This document shows, piece by piece, positions 55,905-64,000 of a DNA stretch of 64,000 nt (the first letter of the stretch is position 1; every line of letters begins with the position of its first letter). The notes under the pieces were generated by a model. The model was not told where the DNA came from and did not search any database. It saw nothing but the letters and a program-made list of their open reading frames with translations. The position numbers and the translations under genes are program-made. Origin of the DNA: Lachnotalea glycerini (GTDB taxonomy: Bacteria > Bacillota > Clostridia > Lachnospirales > Lachnospiraceae); the NCBI RefSeq assembly GCF_003201285.1, contig NZ_QICS01000011.1:1-64000 (forward strand), read 5' to 3'.

Positions 55905-56783
55905 ATGGACAACACTTTTTTTGATAAATATATTAATAATGAGATATCCTACGATGAATTTGATAAGCATGTATCTCTTATATGTGAAAGCTCAGATAAT
56001 TACGGTACTCTTGGTTTAAATGAGTCAGAATTTATATTATACAAGCGATTGGGCAAAGATGCCCTTGGTTCTATTATTGCTGCACGAAAACAGAAAACAG
56101 AAATTATTCAGAAATGGAAAAAGTTTTTCCGTGAGGAAATTGCTGAAAATCATCGTAAAAATACTTTGAAGCTTGAACATTTAAATGAATTTAACCTTAA
56201 TCCCTTTTTAGATAATTATAAGGCTAACTTCCTATTAGGTGATAATTCCCCCAAAAGTAAGGCAACTGCTTTGGTGTATGCACGAGCTTTAGGCACATCC
56301 ATCAATACCACTTTCGGTACTAACCTGCAAAAGTTTTGCAGTGATATCTTATCTGGTTATGCTTCCACTACTTCAGGCATTGATATTGAATTTGAGGATT
56401 TTACAGATGGAAGAAGAAAATACTGCCAAATTAAAGCAGGACCAAACACAATTAATAAGGATGATGTTAAAACTATCTCAGATCACTTCGCAGGCGTAAA
56501 AAACTTAGCTAGAACCAACAATCTTAACATAGGTCTTAATGACTTAATTGTAGGTGTTTTTTATGGAGAAGAGAAAAATTTAAGTAATCATTATAGAAAA
56601 ATTCAAAAAGATTATCCCGTATATATTGGACAAGATTTTTGGTATCGGTTGACTGGAGACTGTAACTTCTATAAAGAATTAACTACTGCCATTGATGAAG
56701 TTGCTTCTGAATATGATGGCCGCGAACTACTAGAGACTGTTATCAAAAGGTTGTCTGCAGAAATAGAAAAAGCAGAGGATTAA
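55905..56783 (+). CDS. Type II restriction endonuclease
   Basis: A 292-aa protein paired convergently with a cytosine-5 methyltransferase. It appears to be a PD-(D/E)xK nuclease: TTSGIDIEFEDFTDGRRKYC then QIKAG gives an acidic residue, strand and Q-x-K. Overall it resembles the Eco47II/TdeIII-PmeII group, though that assignment is from memory. ATG with TCTGGAGG upstream. It ends four bases into the methylase gene (TTAA overlap of the two stops). Confidence 0.8.
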   Translation: MDNTFFDKYINNEISYDEFDKHVSLICESSDNYGTLGLNESEFILYKRLGKDALGSIIAARKQKTEIIQKWKKFFREEIAENHRKNTLKLEHLNEFNLNPFLDNYKANFLLGDNSPKSKATALVYARALGTSINTTFGTNLQKFCSDILSGYASTTSGIDIEFEDFTDGRRKYCQIKAGPNTINKDDVKTISDHFAGVKNLARTNNLNIGLNDLIVGVFYGEEKNLSNHYRKIQKDYPVYIGQDFWYRLTGDCNFYKELTTAIDEVASEYDGRELLETVIKRLSAEIEKAED

Positions 56784-56791
56784 CCCTCTGC
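56772..56791. terminator. Hairpin formed by the overlapping stop codons
   Basis: GCAGAGG-ATTAAC-CCTCTGC. Both stop codons lie in the loop, so one hairpin may end both convergent transcripts. Confidence 0.6.
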
Positions 56792-58072
56792 CTTATTTAA
56801 CAAATCTATGATTGACAGACCAACTGCTTTAGCAAATTCTACCGGAACTGCATTACCAATCTGCTTGTACTGTTGTCCCATTGAACCTGAAAACTTCCAT
56901 TCATCAGGAAAACTTTGAATTCTAGCATATTCTCTAACGGTAAATGGTCGAGTTTCATTTGGATGACACCTTTCAGTCTGCTTTTGAGCAGGACTACATG
57001 TTAATGTCAAGCTCGGTTCTTCCCATGAAATTCTTCTTGCCATACCGGTTCTTCCCCCACCTGAATAATAGCTTTTTCCCATATATTCCTTAGCAATATT
57101 CTCTGGTAAGTCTCTCCAATACCCTCCCGGAGGAACGAGTTCTAATACTTTACGTTTTTTGTCGGGATATTTTTCACCTATTGATTCCGGTACATTTTTT
57201 AATGCATCTTTTAAAACAGGTTTGTACGCATACTCCTTAGGCAAACGATATTGTATGTCAATATCCTTTCTGATTCCTATTATAACAACTCTTTCTCTTT
57301 TTTGTGCAACACCATAATTATTTGCTTTTAAGATGTTCCAAGTCACATTGTAACCCATATTTTCATAAATAGTAATCATTGTTTGCAAAGTTTTTCCATT
57401 ATCATGTGTCGTTAACCCTTTTACGTTTTCTGCAAGAAATACTTTTGGATTTAAATCTTTAATTACTTTTGCGAAATAGAAAAACATCGTTCCTCGTACA
57501 TCATCCAATCCTAATTTATGTCCTGCATAGCTAAAAGCCTGACAAGGGTATCCCCCGGAGACAAAATCAATTTCACAATTTTTTGTCAAATAATTCCTTA
57601 CCCCATTCTCCGATACCTTAACTATATCATCCTCTATTACATTCCATTTAGGTCGGTTTTCTCTCAAAGTTTGTGCAGCGTATTTATCAATTTCAATTAA
57701 TCCCTGTGCATGGAATCCAGCCATTTCTAGGCCTAAAGCTAATCCCCCGGCTCCTGCAAATAGTTCAACCGAATTATAATGTCTACTAGCCTTAACAGCA
57801 GTAACATCAACATATTCTAATCGACTTCCAGTAATCTTATCTTTTTTCTTTTTTTCTACTATTTCTTTTGGAATAATGATATCCATTGGTTTAACTTCAA
57901 GAACATCACAAAGTTTTTGATAATTACTTTTTAAAGGGTTGCTGTTTGCTGACAAAATAACCGATAATTGATTTTTTGTTACTCCTAATTTTTCTGCCAA
58001 TTCCGATTGTGTCTTTATATTTTTCTTTTCCATAACGATATGTACTTTACTTTTGTCAATTACATATTCCAT
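56780..58072 (-). CDS. Cytosine-5 DNA methyltransferase with N-terminal XRE domain
   Basis: About 430 aa from the ATG at 58072 (TAGGAGG upstream; a 15-codon-longer frame has none). Residues 1-70 are an XRE-type HTH (TQSELAEKLGVTKNQLSVIL). The methylase follows with motif I ELFAGAGGLALGLE, IV GGYPCQAFSYAG, VI ENVKGL, VIII QKRERVVIIG, IX REYARIQSFPDEW and X QIGNAVPV, all intact. The HTH probably represses transcription of one or both R-M genes, as known for M.EcoRII- and M.SsoII-type enzymes. Confidence 0.93.
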   Translation of the reverse strand: MEYVIDKSKVHIVMEKKNIKTQSELAEKLGVTKNQLSVILSANSNPLKSNYQKLCDVLEVKPMDIIIPKEIVEKKKKDKITGSRLEYVDVTAVKASRHYNSVELFAGAGGLALGLEMAGFHAQGLIEIDKYAAQTLRENRPKWNVIEDDIVKVSENGVRNYLTKNCEIDFVSGGYPCQAFSYAGHKLGLDDVRGTMFFYFAKVIKDLNPKVFLAENVKGLTTHDNGKTLQTMITIYENMGYNVTWNILKANNYGVAQKRERVVIIGIRKDIDIQYRLPKEYAYKPVLKDALKNVPESIGEKYPDKKRKVLELVPPGGYWRDLPENIAKEYMGKSYYSGGGRTGMARRISWEEPSLTLTCSPAQKQTERCHPNETRPFTVREYARIQSFPDEWKFSGSMGQQYKQIGNAVPVEFAKAVGLSIIDLLNKAEG

Positions 58073-58101
58073 AAGTAACCCTCCTAGTAAGTTATGAAAA
58101 T

Positions 58102-58130
58102 ATATTAACATCCTCAACCTCTTAAGTCAA
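58102..58130 (-). promoter_or_regulatory. Promoter of the methylase gene
   Basis: Minus strand TTGACT (58130-58125), 17 bases, TAATAT (58107-58102), with an extended -10 TG. Confidence 0.65.
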
Positions 58131-58216
58131 GTCAAAGCAAACAATTGTTCTGGTACTATTTTATTATTGTTCGTAAGCTGCCCCTTTGATCATTACCTGC
58201 TTTTCCTATTAAACCA

Positions 58217-58250
58217 GAAAAAGCCTAAAACCGTATTAACATGGTTTTAG
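58217..58250 (-). terminator. Terminator of the GGDEI cyclase gene
   Basis: Minus strand CTAAAACC, 10-base loop, GGTTTTAG, then GCTTTTT. Confidence 0.8.
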
Positions 58251-58279
58251 ACTTTTTATTCAAAGCTTGATGTAATTTC

Positions 58280-59134
58280 TCAAACTACCTTATTTCGGCC
58301 TTCTTGCTTCGCCTGATACAAGTTCTTATCTGCCATTATCATAAGTTCAGATATGTTTGTAACACCGGAATCTCTTAGGATCGTTTTCACCCCGATACTA
58401 CAAGTAATCGTTACTTCCGACTTTGCAATGCGAAAAGCGGTTTTCTCAATTGTCTTTCTCAATCTGTGAGCCATTCTTTTTGCGACTTTATTTGTACATC
58501 CAGGTAAACAAATTAAAATTTCGTCCCCCCCATACCTGGCAACCCAGCCATTTTCTTTATTAAACTGCTTTTGAAGCAATAGTGCTAAATCTTGCAAAAT
58601 CTGGTCACCTGCTGCATGTCCATTCTTATCATTGATTTTCTTAAAATAGTCAATATCAATAAACAGTATACTGATTGGTTTGTCTAATTCAAACGAACTT
58701 TGCATATCAATGGGCAGCCGCTCATCAATATATCTTCTATTATAAAGTTTTGTAAGAGAATCAGTAATAGCCATCTCCTTAATTTGATGTATTGACATAT
58801 TATCAAAATTATGACATTCCGTATTAAAATGCCATAAACTTGAAATAAACTGCTTGAATTCTAACAAATATGTCTCGCTTCCAATTAAAAGGGTTACAGA
58901 AGTGATTGCAGTAATCCAATCATCAATCATTTGTATTTTAAAGTTCGCATTCTGCGACTGCTGTAATGTTTCGATAACTCTTTTTACGTCATTTGCAGCC
59001 AAATTATGCGCAATATTTTTTCTTGAACTTTGATAAACAATTTCCTGCCTGGTATTAGTAATGCATATTGATGTGTTGATCGACTCTAGCGCGTGAATGA
59101 TATATAATACATCCCCTAAATTATTAAAAATCAT
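58280..59134 (-). CDS. Soluble GGDEF-domain protein (GGDEI variant)
   Basis: About 284 aa from the ATG at 59134, with AAGGTGA six bases upstream; a GTG two codons earlier overlaps that site. An N-terminal sensor-like domain of about 115 residues, no membrane helix, then GGDEF with RYGGDEILIC, where the usual final Phe is Ile. The metal-binding Asp (LFIDIDYFKKIND) and GGDE are kept, so activity is possible. Confidence 0.85.
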   Translation of the reverse strand: MIFNNLGDVLYIIHALESINTSICITNTRQEIVYQSSRKNIAHNLAANDVKRVIETLQQSQNANFKIQMIDDWITAITSVTLLIGSETYLLEFKQFISSLWHFNTECHNFDNMSIHQIKEMAITDSLTKLYNRRYIDERLPIDMQSSFELDKPISILFIDIDYFKKINDKNGHAAGDQILQDLALLLQKQFNKENGWVARYGGDEILICLPGCTNKVAKRMAHRLRKTIEKTAFRIAKSEVTITCSIGVKTILRDSGVTNISELMIMADKNLYQAKQEGRNKVV

Positions 59135-59663
59135 CTTCACTCACCTTTCTTAAAAGAATATGTGTATAACAAATATTCATAATTTATAAGAAGGTGTAAT
59201 CACTCAATATAAGCGACTGCGCAATTGTCTATTTGCAATTAAGCTTCATGTGAAAGCGTATTATGTCCTTTTCCCTTATTTGTGGACTTGCAATATTTGG
59301 TATCTCAAGTATAATCAGCTTTTGCTGACACCTTCTTCTTACATGCTCTAAATTCCTATCCTATTTTAATTAAAAGTCATTGCTCGTTAGGCAAGGAAAA
59401 TGACTCAAATATGCGCGCAATAACATTGAGTCAGTCTGTAATGCCTTATATGCAAATGTATTAAATTAATTCATCAATATACCATATTTACTTTAGATAT
59501 TTGCTGTAAAATAATCGCAATGGATAAAAGCCACCATATATACACATGATAAATGTATTAAACATCATTGTACATTAATTATAAGTTTATGTCAATACAC
59601 CAATATAGTGTGTGATACTATTTAATACACAAATAAAATGTAAAGGAGTAGGGAAATGAATAT
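59135..59663. other. Long intergenic region before the XRE gene
   Basis: About 530 bases without a convincing gene. It contains an inverted repeat (59401-59433) and short hairpins such as TCAGCTTTTGCTGA. No riboswitch or RNA gene recognised. Confidence 0.4.
59401..59433. repeat. Inverted repeat in the XRE upstream region
   Basis: TGACTCAA, 17 bases, TTGAGTCA: perfect 8-bp arms, spaced like a dimer operator or a hairpin. Confidence 0.4.
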
Positions 59664-60044
59664 ATGAAAAAATCATATGAAATCATACGTGGACTTAGAG
59701 AAGATAAGGATTTGAGACAATTAGACATTGCTAGAGTAATAGGTACAACTCAGCAACACTATTCAAGATGTGAGCAAGGAGAGTCTGACCTTCAAACTCG
59801 TGCCGTTATTTCTCTAGCTAATTTTTATGATGTTTCAACTGATTATTTACTTGGGCAAACTGCATGTAAACAAGGTGTCAATGCACTCAATCAAGCAGTA
59901 ATTGGGGAATATACCTCAGGAGAACTGATTTCTGATGTACTCTCACTAAGTAATAATGGACGACGTGCAGTACTTGAATATATCGAATTGCAAAAGCTTA
60001 AGGAAATGATGATAAAAAGCGGAAATCTTCTTACAAAGGATTAA
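59664..60044 (+). CDS. XRE-family transcriptional regulator
   Basis: A 126-aa protein with an N-terminal Cro/C1 HTH (LRQLDIARVIGTTQQHYSRC, LANFYDVSTDYLLG) and a helical C-terminal half. AAAGGAG is about 15 bases upstream, but it directly serves an earlier ATG at 59656 encoding only Met-Asn-Ile-stop, whose TGA overlaps this ATG. Translation may thus depend on coupling. Target unknown. Confidence 0.88.
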   Translation: MKKSYEIIRGLREDKDLRQLDIARVIGTTQQHYSRCEQGESDLQTRAVISLANFYDVSTDYLLGQTACKQGVNALNQAVIGEYTSGELISDVLSLSNNGRRAVLEYIELQKLKEMMIKSGNLLTKD

Positions 60045-60059
60045 ATGTTATTACAAAAA

Positions 60060-60124
60060 TATGGTAAAGGAGAACGATTGATTGACTTTGTTTAATATGT
60101 CAAACTTCTTTCTCCGTTACCATA
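60060..60124. terminator. Convergent hairpin between XRE and sugar operon
   Basis: TATGGTAA and GGAGA pair with TCTCC and TTACCATA across about 35 bases, with TTGAC/GTCAA inside. No clean T tract. Confidence 0.45.
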
Positions 60125-60165
60125 TGCGTTGATCATTTTTATATTAACTGACTTAAAACTAAGAC

Positions 60166-61065
60166 CTATACACCCATTTTCTTTAGCGTATCATCTACGA
60201 ATTTTTTAGCTCTTGGAATATCGCTTTCATCCAAATGCTCAATAATAATCGGAATGTTTGGATGAGTTTTGGACAACTTCTCTACGTACAATTCATAATT
60301 TAGCACTCCTAGACCGGCAGCCGGAAGTTCAACTGCACCCGCGCCACGAAAACTATTATGTTCTGCACTGCCACCTCCGAATTTTTCTCCTGTATTTTCA
60401 GCTCTCTTACAATCCTTGGCATGCGCAACCTTAATTTTATCATCCAAAACATGGAAAATTTTCTCAATGGTTGGATTGACATCATCAATATTAGAATCAT
60501 CAAAATAGTTAGTTGGATCTAGTAATAATCCAATTCCCGGATGATTTATTTCCTGCAATAATCTGGCCACTTGGTCGACTGATCCAACAATGTTATTAAC
60601 ATAATTTTCTACTAGGAATACAGCATCATGCTCATAGGCAAATTTCGCAATATCTAAAGCAATTTTTTTAAACTCCTGATAAGCTTCCTCAGTTGAGTTC
60701 TTTGGATCATAGAGCCAGTCACTTTCCACATTATAGGTTCCAGTTTCACTTACCACATATGGTGTTCCAAAGTCTCTTGCATGTGCAAGGATTTCCTTTA
60801 CATAATGGATATTCTCTTCTCTTTTAACGGGATCTGGGTGCACCAAATTTGTATAGGCCGAAATCGCGACAACCGGGAGATTGGCATCACGAAATGCATC
60901 TCGTACCTGATTGGCTTTTTCTTTCGTAATATGACCTCTTGATAAATCAATATCCTTAAATTCTAAATCTAGCTGCACACAATTCATGCCGTCCTTTTTT
61001 GCTTTTGTAATAGTTTCCTCTAACGTATATGGATAATAACCTGTAAAAATTCCTACTGAAATCAT
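60166..61065 (-). CDS. Sugar phosphate isomerase/epimerase (TIM barrel)
   Basis: A 299-aa protein of the AP-endonuclease-2-like xylose-isomerase superfamily. Likely metal/active-site acids lie in VVSETGTYN, FLVENYVNN, LLLDPTNYFD and PIIIEHLDE. Last gene of an operon with an oxidoreductase, RbsD and ribokinase; such pairs (isomerase plus Gfo/Idh/MocA) commonly convert unusual sugars or inositol derivatives. Ends near the XRE gene. Confidence 0.85.
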   Translation of the reverse strand: MISVGIFTGYYPYTLEETITKAKKDGMNCVQLDLEFKDIDLSRGHITKEKANQVRDAFRDANLPVVAISAYTNLVHPDPVKREENIHYVKEILAHARDFGTPYVVSETGTYNVESDWLYDPKNSTEEAYQEFKKIALDIAKFAYEHDAVFLVENYVNNIVGSVDQVARLLQEINHPGIGLLLDPTNYFDDSNIDDVNPTIEKIFHVLDDKIKVAHAKDCKRAENTGEKFGGGSAEHNSFRGAGAVELPAAGLGVLNYELYVEKLSKTHPNIPIIIEHLDESDIPRAKKFVDDTLKKMGV

Positions 61066-61066
61066 A

Positions 61067-62185
61067 CTATTGTACCTCCTCGTTTAAAACGTTTGACAGA
61101 TAAACTGTTTTCTCATCTTCAATTGACTGATAGCAAGCCTCTACACAGGCAAGAGTTTTTACATTATCCTCTGCACTGATTTCGGGGTCGGTTTTATTTT
61201 CTACTGCACACAACAGATTTGCCATCGTACCCACAAAAGCATCCGGAAACCACTGCGTATCCCACTTTGGTTCAATCCACTGATCCGGATAAGCTTTACA
61301 GGTAAGCCTTAATGTACTTCCACAAAATTCTGGTGCTCTTTTATGCCAACCAATATCTCCTTCTGCAAAACCTTCTGTTCCTTCTACTCTCCAGTTAATA
61401 TAATTATGCTTCTTGCAAGGCTCCTCCGGCCATGCCCACACATCATCTAAACTGGTTGCCATAAGTCCGTCCTCGTATTGATAAGTATATTGAACGATTC
61501 CATCCGTATGCTCAAATTTGGTTCTTGGATCCGTTCTGCACACTGCCGTAATTTTTTGGGGATCACCAAACAAATAGCGGAATACATCAATATGATGTAC
61601 TGCCATTGCATAAATTTCTAGTTTATGATAATCCTTTAAAAATGCCTGCCAATCTGGTATCGCTCTCATGTCAATGCTAGCAATCACTGGTTTTCCAATC
61701 AGTTTTTTGTCTAAAATGTATTTTAAGGCTCTCATGGACTGGTCGTAACGCATATTAGAATTAACTGCAATTGGAATTTGTGCCTCTTTTCCCAATTCTA
61801 CAATTTTCTTTGCCTCTTTTACCGACATTGCGATTGGTTTCTGACACAATATTCCTTTAATGTGCTTCTTCGAACAGATATATTCCACAATTTCAAGCTG
61901 CGCATGCGGAGGTACAGCAATATCAATAATTTCAATGCTTTCATCATCTACTAATGCATGCCAATCCTCATAAACCTTCTCCAGCTGATGCAACGAAGCA
62001 ACCTCATTACTCTGCTCCAAAGACAGAGAACTAATGGCATATGGATAAAATCCTGCCTTTTTGTAAGCCACCAGATGACAATTTCGCACGATAAAACCTG
62101 CACCAATAATCCCTATCTTATAATCCTTACGTCTTGGAAGCGTAGGAAGCGTTGCCATTTCTAATTCTCTCTTAATATCGTTCAT
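61067..62185 (-). CDS. Gfo/Idh/MocA-family oxidoreductase
   Basis: About 372 aa from the ATG at 62185 (AAGGTGG upstream; a GTG three codons earlier overlaps it). Rossmann motif KIGIIGAGFIVRNCHL, catalytic-lysine segment GILCQKPIAMS, and AVHHIDVFRYLFG. The usual Glu-Lys-Pro is Gln-Lys-Pro here; the lysine is kept. NAD(P)-dependent sugar or polyol oxidation is expected. One base separates it from the isomerase gene. Confidence 0.9.
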   Translation of the reverse strand: MNDIKRELEMATLPTLPRRKDYKIGIIGAGFIVRNCHLVAYKKAGFYPYAISSLSLEQSNEVASLHQLEKVYEDWHALVDDESIEIIDIAVPPHAQLEIVEYICSKKHIKGILCQKPIAMSVKEAKKIVELGKEAQIPIAVNSNMRYDQSMRALKYILDKKLIGKPVIASIDMRAIPDWQAFLKDYHKLEIYAMAVHHIDVFRYLFGDPQKITAVCRTDPRTKFEHTDGIVQYTYQYEDGLMATSLDDVWAWPEEPCKKHNYINWRVEGTEGFAEGDIGWHKRAPEFCGSTLRLTCKAYPDQWIEPKWDTQWFPDAFVGTMANLLCAVENKTDPEISAEDNVKTLACVEACYQSIEDEKTVYLSNVLNEEVQ

Positions 62186-62218
62186 AAAACCCACCTTTTC
62201 TTATTTTATTATCGACAT

Positions 62219-62713
62219 CTATAACATTGGAATTTCATTTTGAGCAATTCTTTTTCTTCTTTCTACATATGCAGGTAAAATTGTAATATCCTCTTCTGTA
62301 AACCATGCAAATGGATCGGTGCTGCAAGTCAGAGCAAAGTTAGCCCACGCATTTAAGGAACCTGAGCGAATGACTACCTTTGCCATTGGTGCAATATTCT
62401 CAACTAAATCTTCATGAGTTGTTTTCTTAAATGTGGCACCAGCTCCTGTATAAATTTTTTGCAGCTCCTGATAAAGTGCGGGATGATGTGTCTTTACCTC
62501 AGCTGCAAAAGCTACTTGCTCTACAAAGATTTCCTGCCTCAGCATCTTTAGTATATCCAAAACATCTGCCTGTCCTGCATAATACCCCAAATCAATTCGG
62601 TTGGCATCCTTTGGTATTGGAAATCCTGCATCTGTAACTAGCACTATATCAGTATGTCCGCAAGTGGCCAGTGCTTTTGCCAATTCCGGGTGTAAAATAC
62701 GACCTGGTCTCAT
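62219..62713 (-). CDS. RbsD/FucU-family sugar mutarotase, C-terminally extended
   Basis: About 164 aa from the ATG at 62713 (GGAGGAGAA upstream). The RbsD fold is clear: catalytic His in ILHPELAKALATCGHTD, VTDAGFPIP, KVVIRSGSLNAWANFALTC. It runs some 25 residues past the usual RbsD end (about 130-140 aa). Family members interconvert pyranose and furanose or alpha and beta anomers. Directly after a ribokinase gene. Confidence 0.85.
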   Translation of the reverse strand: MRPGRILHPELAKALATCGHTDIVLVTDAGFPIPKDANRIDLGYYAGQADVLDILKMLRQEIFVEQVAFAAEVKTHHPALYQELQKIYTGAGATFKKTTHEDLVENIAPMAKVVIRSGSLNAWANFALTCSTDPFAWFTEEDITILPAYVERRKRIAQNEIPML

Positions 62714-62739
62714 TTCTTCTCCTCCAATCATACTATATT

Positions 62740-63666
62740 TTATTTTCCTTTTCTATATCCCTTTCTAAACGCTTCCACTTCTTCTGCCGTATGATAAGAC
62801 GGTACCGTCTCCCATTTCGTACAGCAAAGTCCCGCTACAGCACTGGCATAGTCCACTGCCTCTTCCTCTGACGTTTTAGTTGCCAAAGCCACTGAAAGTG
62901 ATGCATTAAAGCTGTCACCGGCGCCATTAGAGTCCACCACCTCTATCTTATAAGCTTCTACATGCTTACTACTTTCTTTTGTATGGATGTCTACTCCATC
63001 ACCTCCAAGGGTCATAATTACTTTCTTGCAACCCGTTGTTAAAAGCTTCAAAGCGACTTCACGATGGGTCATGCTTACCTTTGGCAATTCACCAATGGTA
63101 ATCCTTGCTTCCGTTTCATTCGGAGTTATGATATCTACAAAGCTTAAATCGTAATTCAAAAGACTGACTGCTGGTGCTGGATTCAAAATGGTTATCTTGT
63201 TTAATTCTTTTGCTTTCTTTAATGCATAAAGTGCCGTATCAATTGGTATTTCAAGCTGTGCCAGAACTACATCTGCCCCCTTTATCAAGTCCATATTCTC
63301 TTCTATATCCTTAGAACAGATTAATTCATTTGCGCCCATATCTACAACAATGACATTGCTTGCATTGATGTCTTTTACTATAAAGCCTACACCTGTTGGC
63401 TTTTCTTCTGTAATACGAATACCTTTGGTCTTTACGCCTTCCTTCTCCATCAGGTCTATAAATTCACTGCCAAAGCTATCCTTACCAACTACGCCAATAT
63501 AGCTGACATCTGCACCTAGCCTTGCCGCCTGTACCGCCATATCAGAGCCTTTTCCGCCATAGGTTTCCCTGTAGTCATAGCCGATTAAGGTTTCACCCGC
63601 CAAAGGTATCCGATTTGATGTCATAACTAATGCCTTTGCATAGCTGCCAATTATACATACTTTCAT
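62740..63666 (-). CDS. Ribokinase-family (PfkB) sugar kinase
   Basis: A 308-aa PfkB kinase: GGKGSDMAVQAARLGA near residue 38, and the catalytic-base/anion-hole motif DSNGAGDSFNASL near 252. Close to RbsK in length and in its pairing with RbsD, but the neighbouring oxidoreductase and isomerase mean the substrate may be another pentose or hexose. Confidence 0.9.
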   Translation of the reverse strand: MKVCIIGSYAKALVMTSNRIPLAGETLIGYDYRETYGGKGSDMAVQAARLGADVSYIGVVGKDSFGSEFIDLMEKEGVKTKGIRITEEKPTGVGFIVKDINASNVIVVDMGANELICSKDIEENMDLIKGADVVLAQLEIPIDTALYALKKAKELNKITILNPAPAVSLLNYDLSFVDIITPNETEARITIGELPKVSMTHREVALKLLTTGCKKVIMTLGGDGVDIHTKESSKHVEAYKIEVVDSNGAGDSFNASLSVALATKTSEEEAVDYASAVAGLCCTKWETVPSYHTAEEVEAFRKGYRKGK

Positions 63667-63676
63667 TGCGCTCCTC

Positions 63677-64000
63677 CTATTTCTTTACCGGTATCCTTTT
63701 GTCAATGATTCCTTTTCCCGTAATTGCAATCCAGCCAAATATTAAACCGAGTGCACAAAAGATCAGTTCATAAGCGGCTGCACCTGCATAGGTTGCATCA
63801 GGAACATAGTTCATAATTCCAAAGAATGCTCCACATCCAATAAAAATTGCCGGAATATAGTCTAATACCGGAATTTTTTCAAAACACATAACGGGAATGA
63901 CTGGAATAAAAATAGCAATTGGCACACACCAAAATGCTCCTGCAAAAGATAAAATTCCGGCTAATTCAAAAATAACAATGCCTGTTGTAATTCCCACTAC
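63677..64000 (-). CDS. DUF1097-type membrane protein, C-terminal part
   Basis: The frame is open to the right edge, so the N-terminus lies outside. At least 107 residues with four hydrophobic segments, ending in charged DKRIPVKK. The pattern resembles DUF1097 inner-membrane proteins, which are thought to be permease-like. Ten bases before the kinase, it may supply uptake for this operon. Confidence 0.65.
   Translation of the reverse strand, partial: VVGITTGIVIFELAGILSFAGAFWCVPIAIFIPVIPVMCFEKIPVLDYIPAIFIGCGAFFGIMNYVPDATYAGAAAYELIFCALGLIFGWIAITGKGIIDKRIPVKK

Noticed and set aside
55905-58072. Larger phage-defence island around the restriction-modification genes
   Set aside because: The flanking genes are sugar transport regulation and c-di-GMP/XRE genes; no other defence gene is recognisable.

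Overview
The window is AT-rich, has strong Shine-Dalgarno sequences (many supporting TTG or GTG starts), and carries T-box control, NLPA-type MetQ, a YtaF-type sporulation membrane protein and many hemicellulose esterases. This points to a spore-forming, motile, anaerobic clostridium, most likely a plant-polysaccharide-degrading Lachnospiraceae member. The family-level placement is inference. No rRNA, tRNA or CRISPR array was seen.

Layout. 1-3411: glutamate dehydrogenase and an aspartate-type aminotransferase, divergent from an Lrp/AsnC regulator. 3647-21020: a signalling block with three dCache chemoreceptors (two are close paralogues), a membrane AraC regulator, a multi-TM GAF-GGDEF-EAL protein, an Agr-like LytTR regulator/GHKL kinase pair without a peptide gene, a diguanylate cyclase fused to hemerythrin, and a patatin. 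21219-25366: aspS behind a T-box leader whose specifier reads best as AAC (Asn), ytaF, and a rhodanese-TtcA fusion. 25490-29234: a decayed plasmid or conjugative element. It holds a split and frameshifted repA, a possible coupling-protein remnant, a DnaA box and iteron-like repeats, an XRE and an RHH regulator, and a secreted protein flanked by two near-identical 33-aa membrane peptides. Its right end truncates an HD-domain gene. 29593-33531: metNIQ preceded by a Met/Cys-rich leader peptide and an intrinsic terminator, then a LysR regulator. 33635-36204: an orphan LytTR regulator facing three unknown genes, two of them distant paralogues. 36298-42593: a hemicellulose cluster (GH43, two esterases, a CE4-type deacetylase, AraC). 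42932-48120: an NSS transporter, a Cys/Met-metabolism PLP enzyme, and a double PII-like protein with a DUF1538 membrane protein. 48219-55524: an acetyl-esterase-like hydrolase and an oligosaccharide ABC importer with a membrane AraC regulator. 55905-58072: a type II restriction-modification pair whose methylase carries an HTH. 58280-60044: a GGDEI cyclase and an XRE regulator. 60166-64000: a ribokinase/RbsD/oxidoreductase/isomerase sugar operon.

How it fits together. Chemoreceptors with amino-acid-type dCache motifs sit beside amino-acid catabolic genes. Sulfur amino-acid supply appears twice (metNIQ; the PLP enzyme). Two polysaccharide loci pair membrane or cupin AraC regulators with esterases and a transporter. 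The most novel-looking items are the Met/Cys leader-peptide attenuator before metNIQ, a structured repeat placed identically in the aspS and metN leaders, a hairpin inserted between a Shine-Dalgarno and its start codon, and the unknown LytTR-linked locus.
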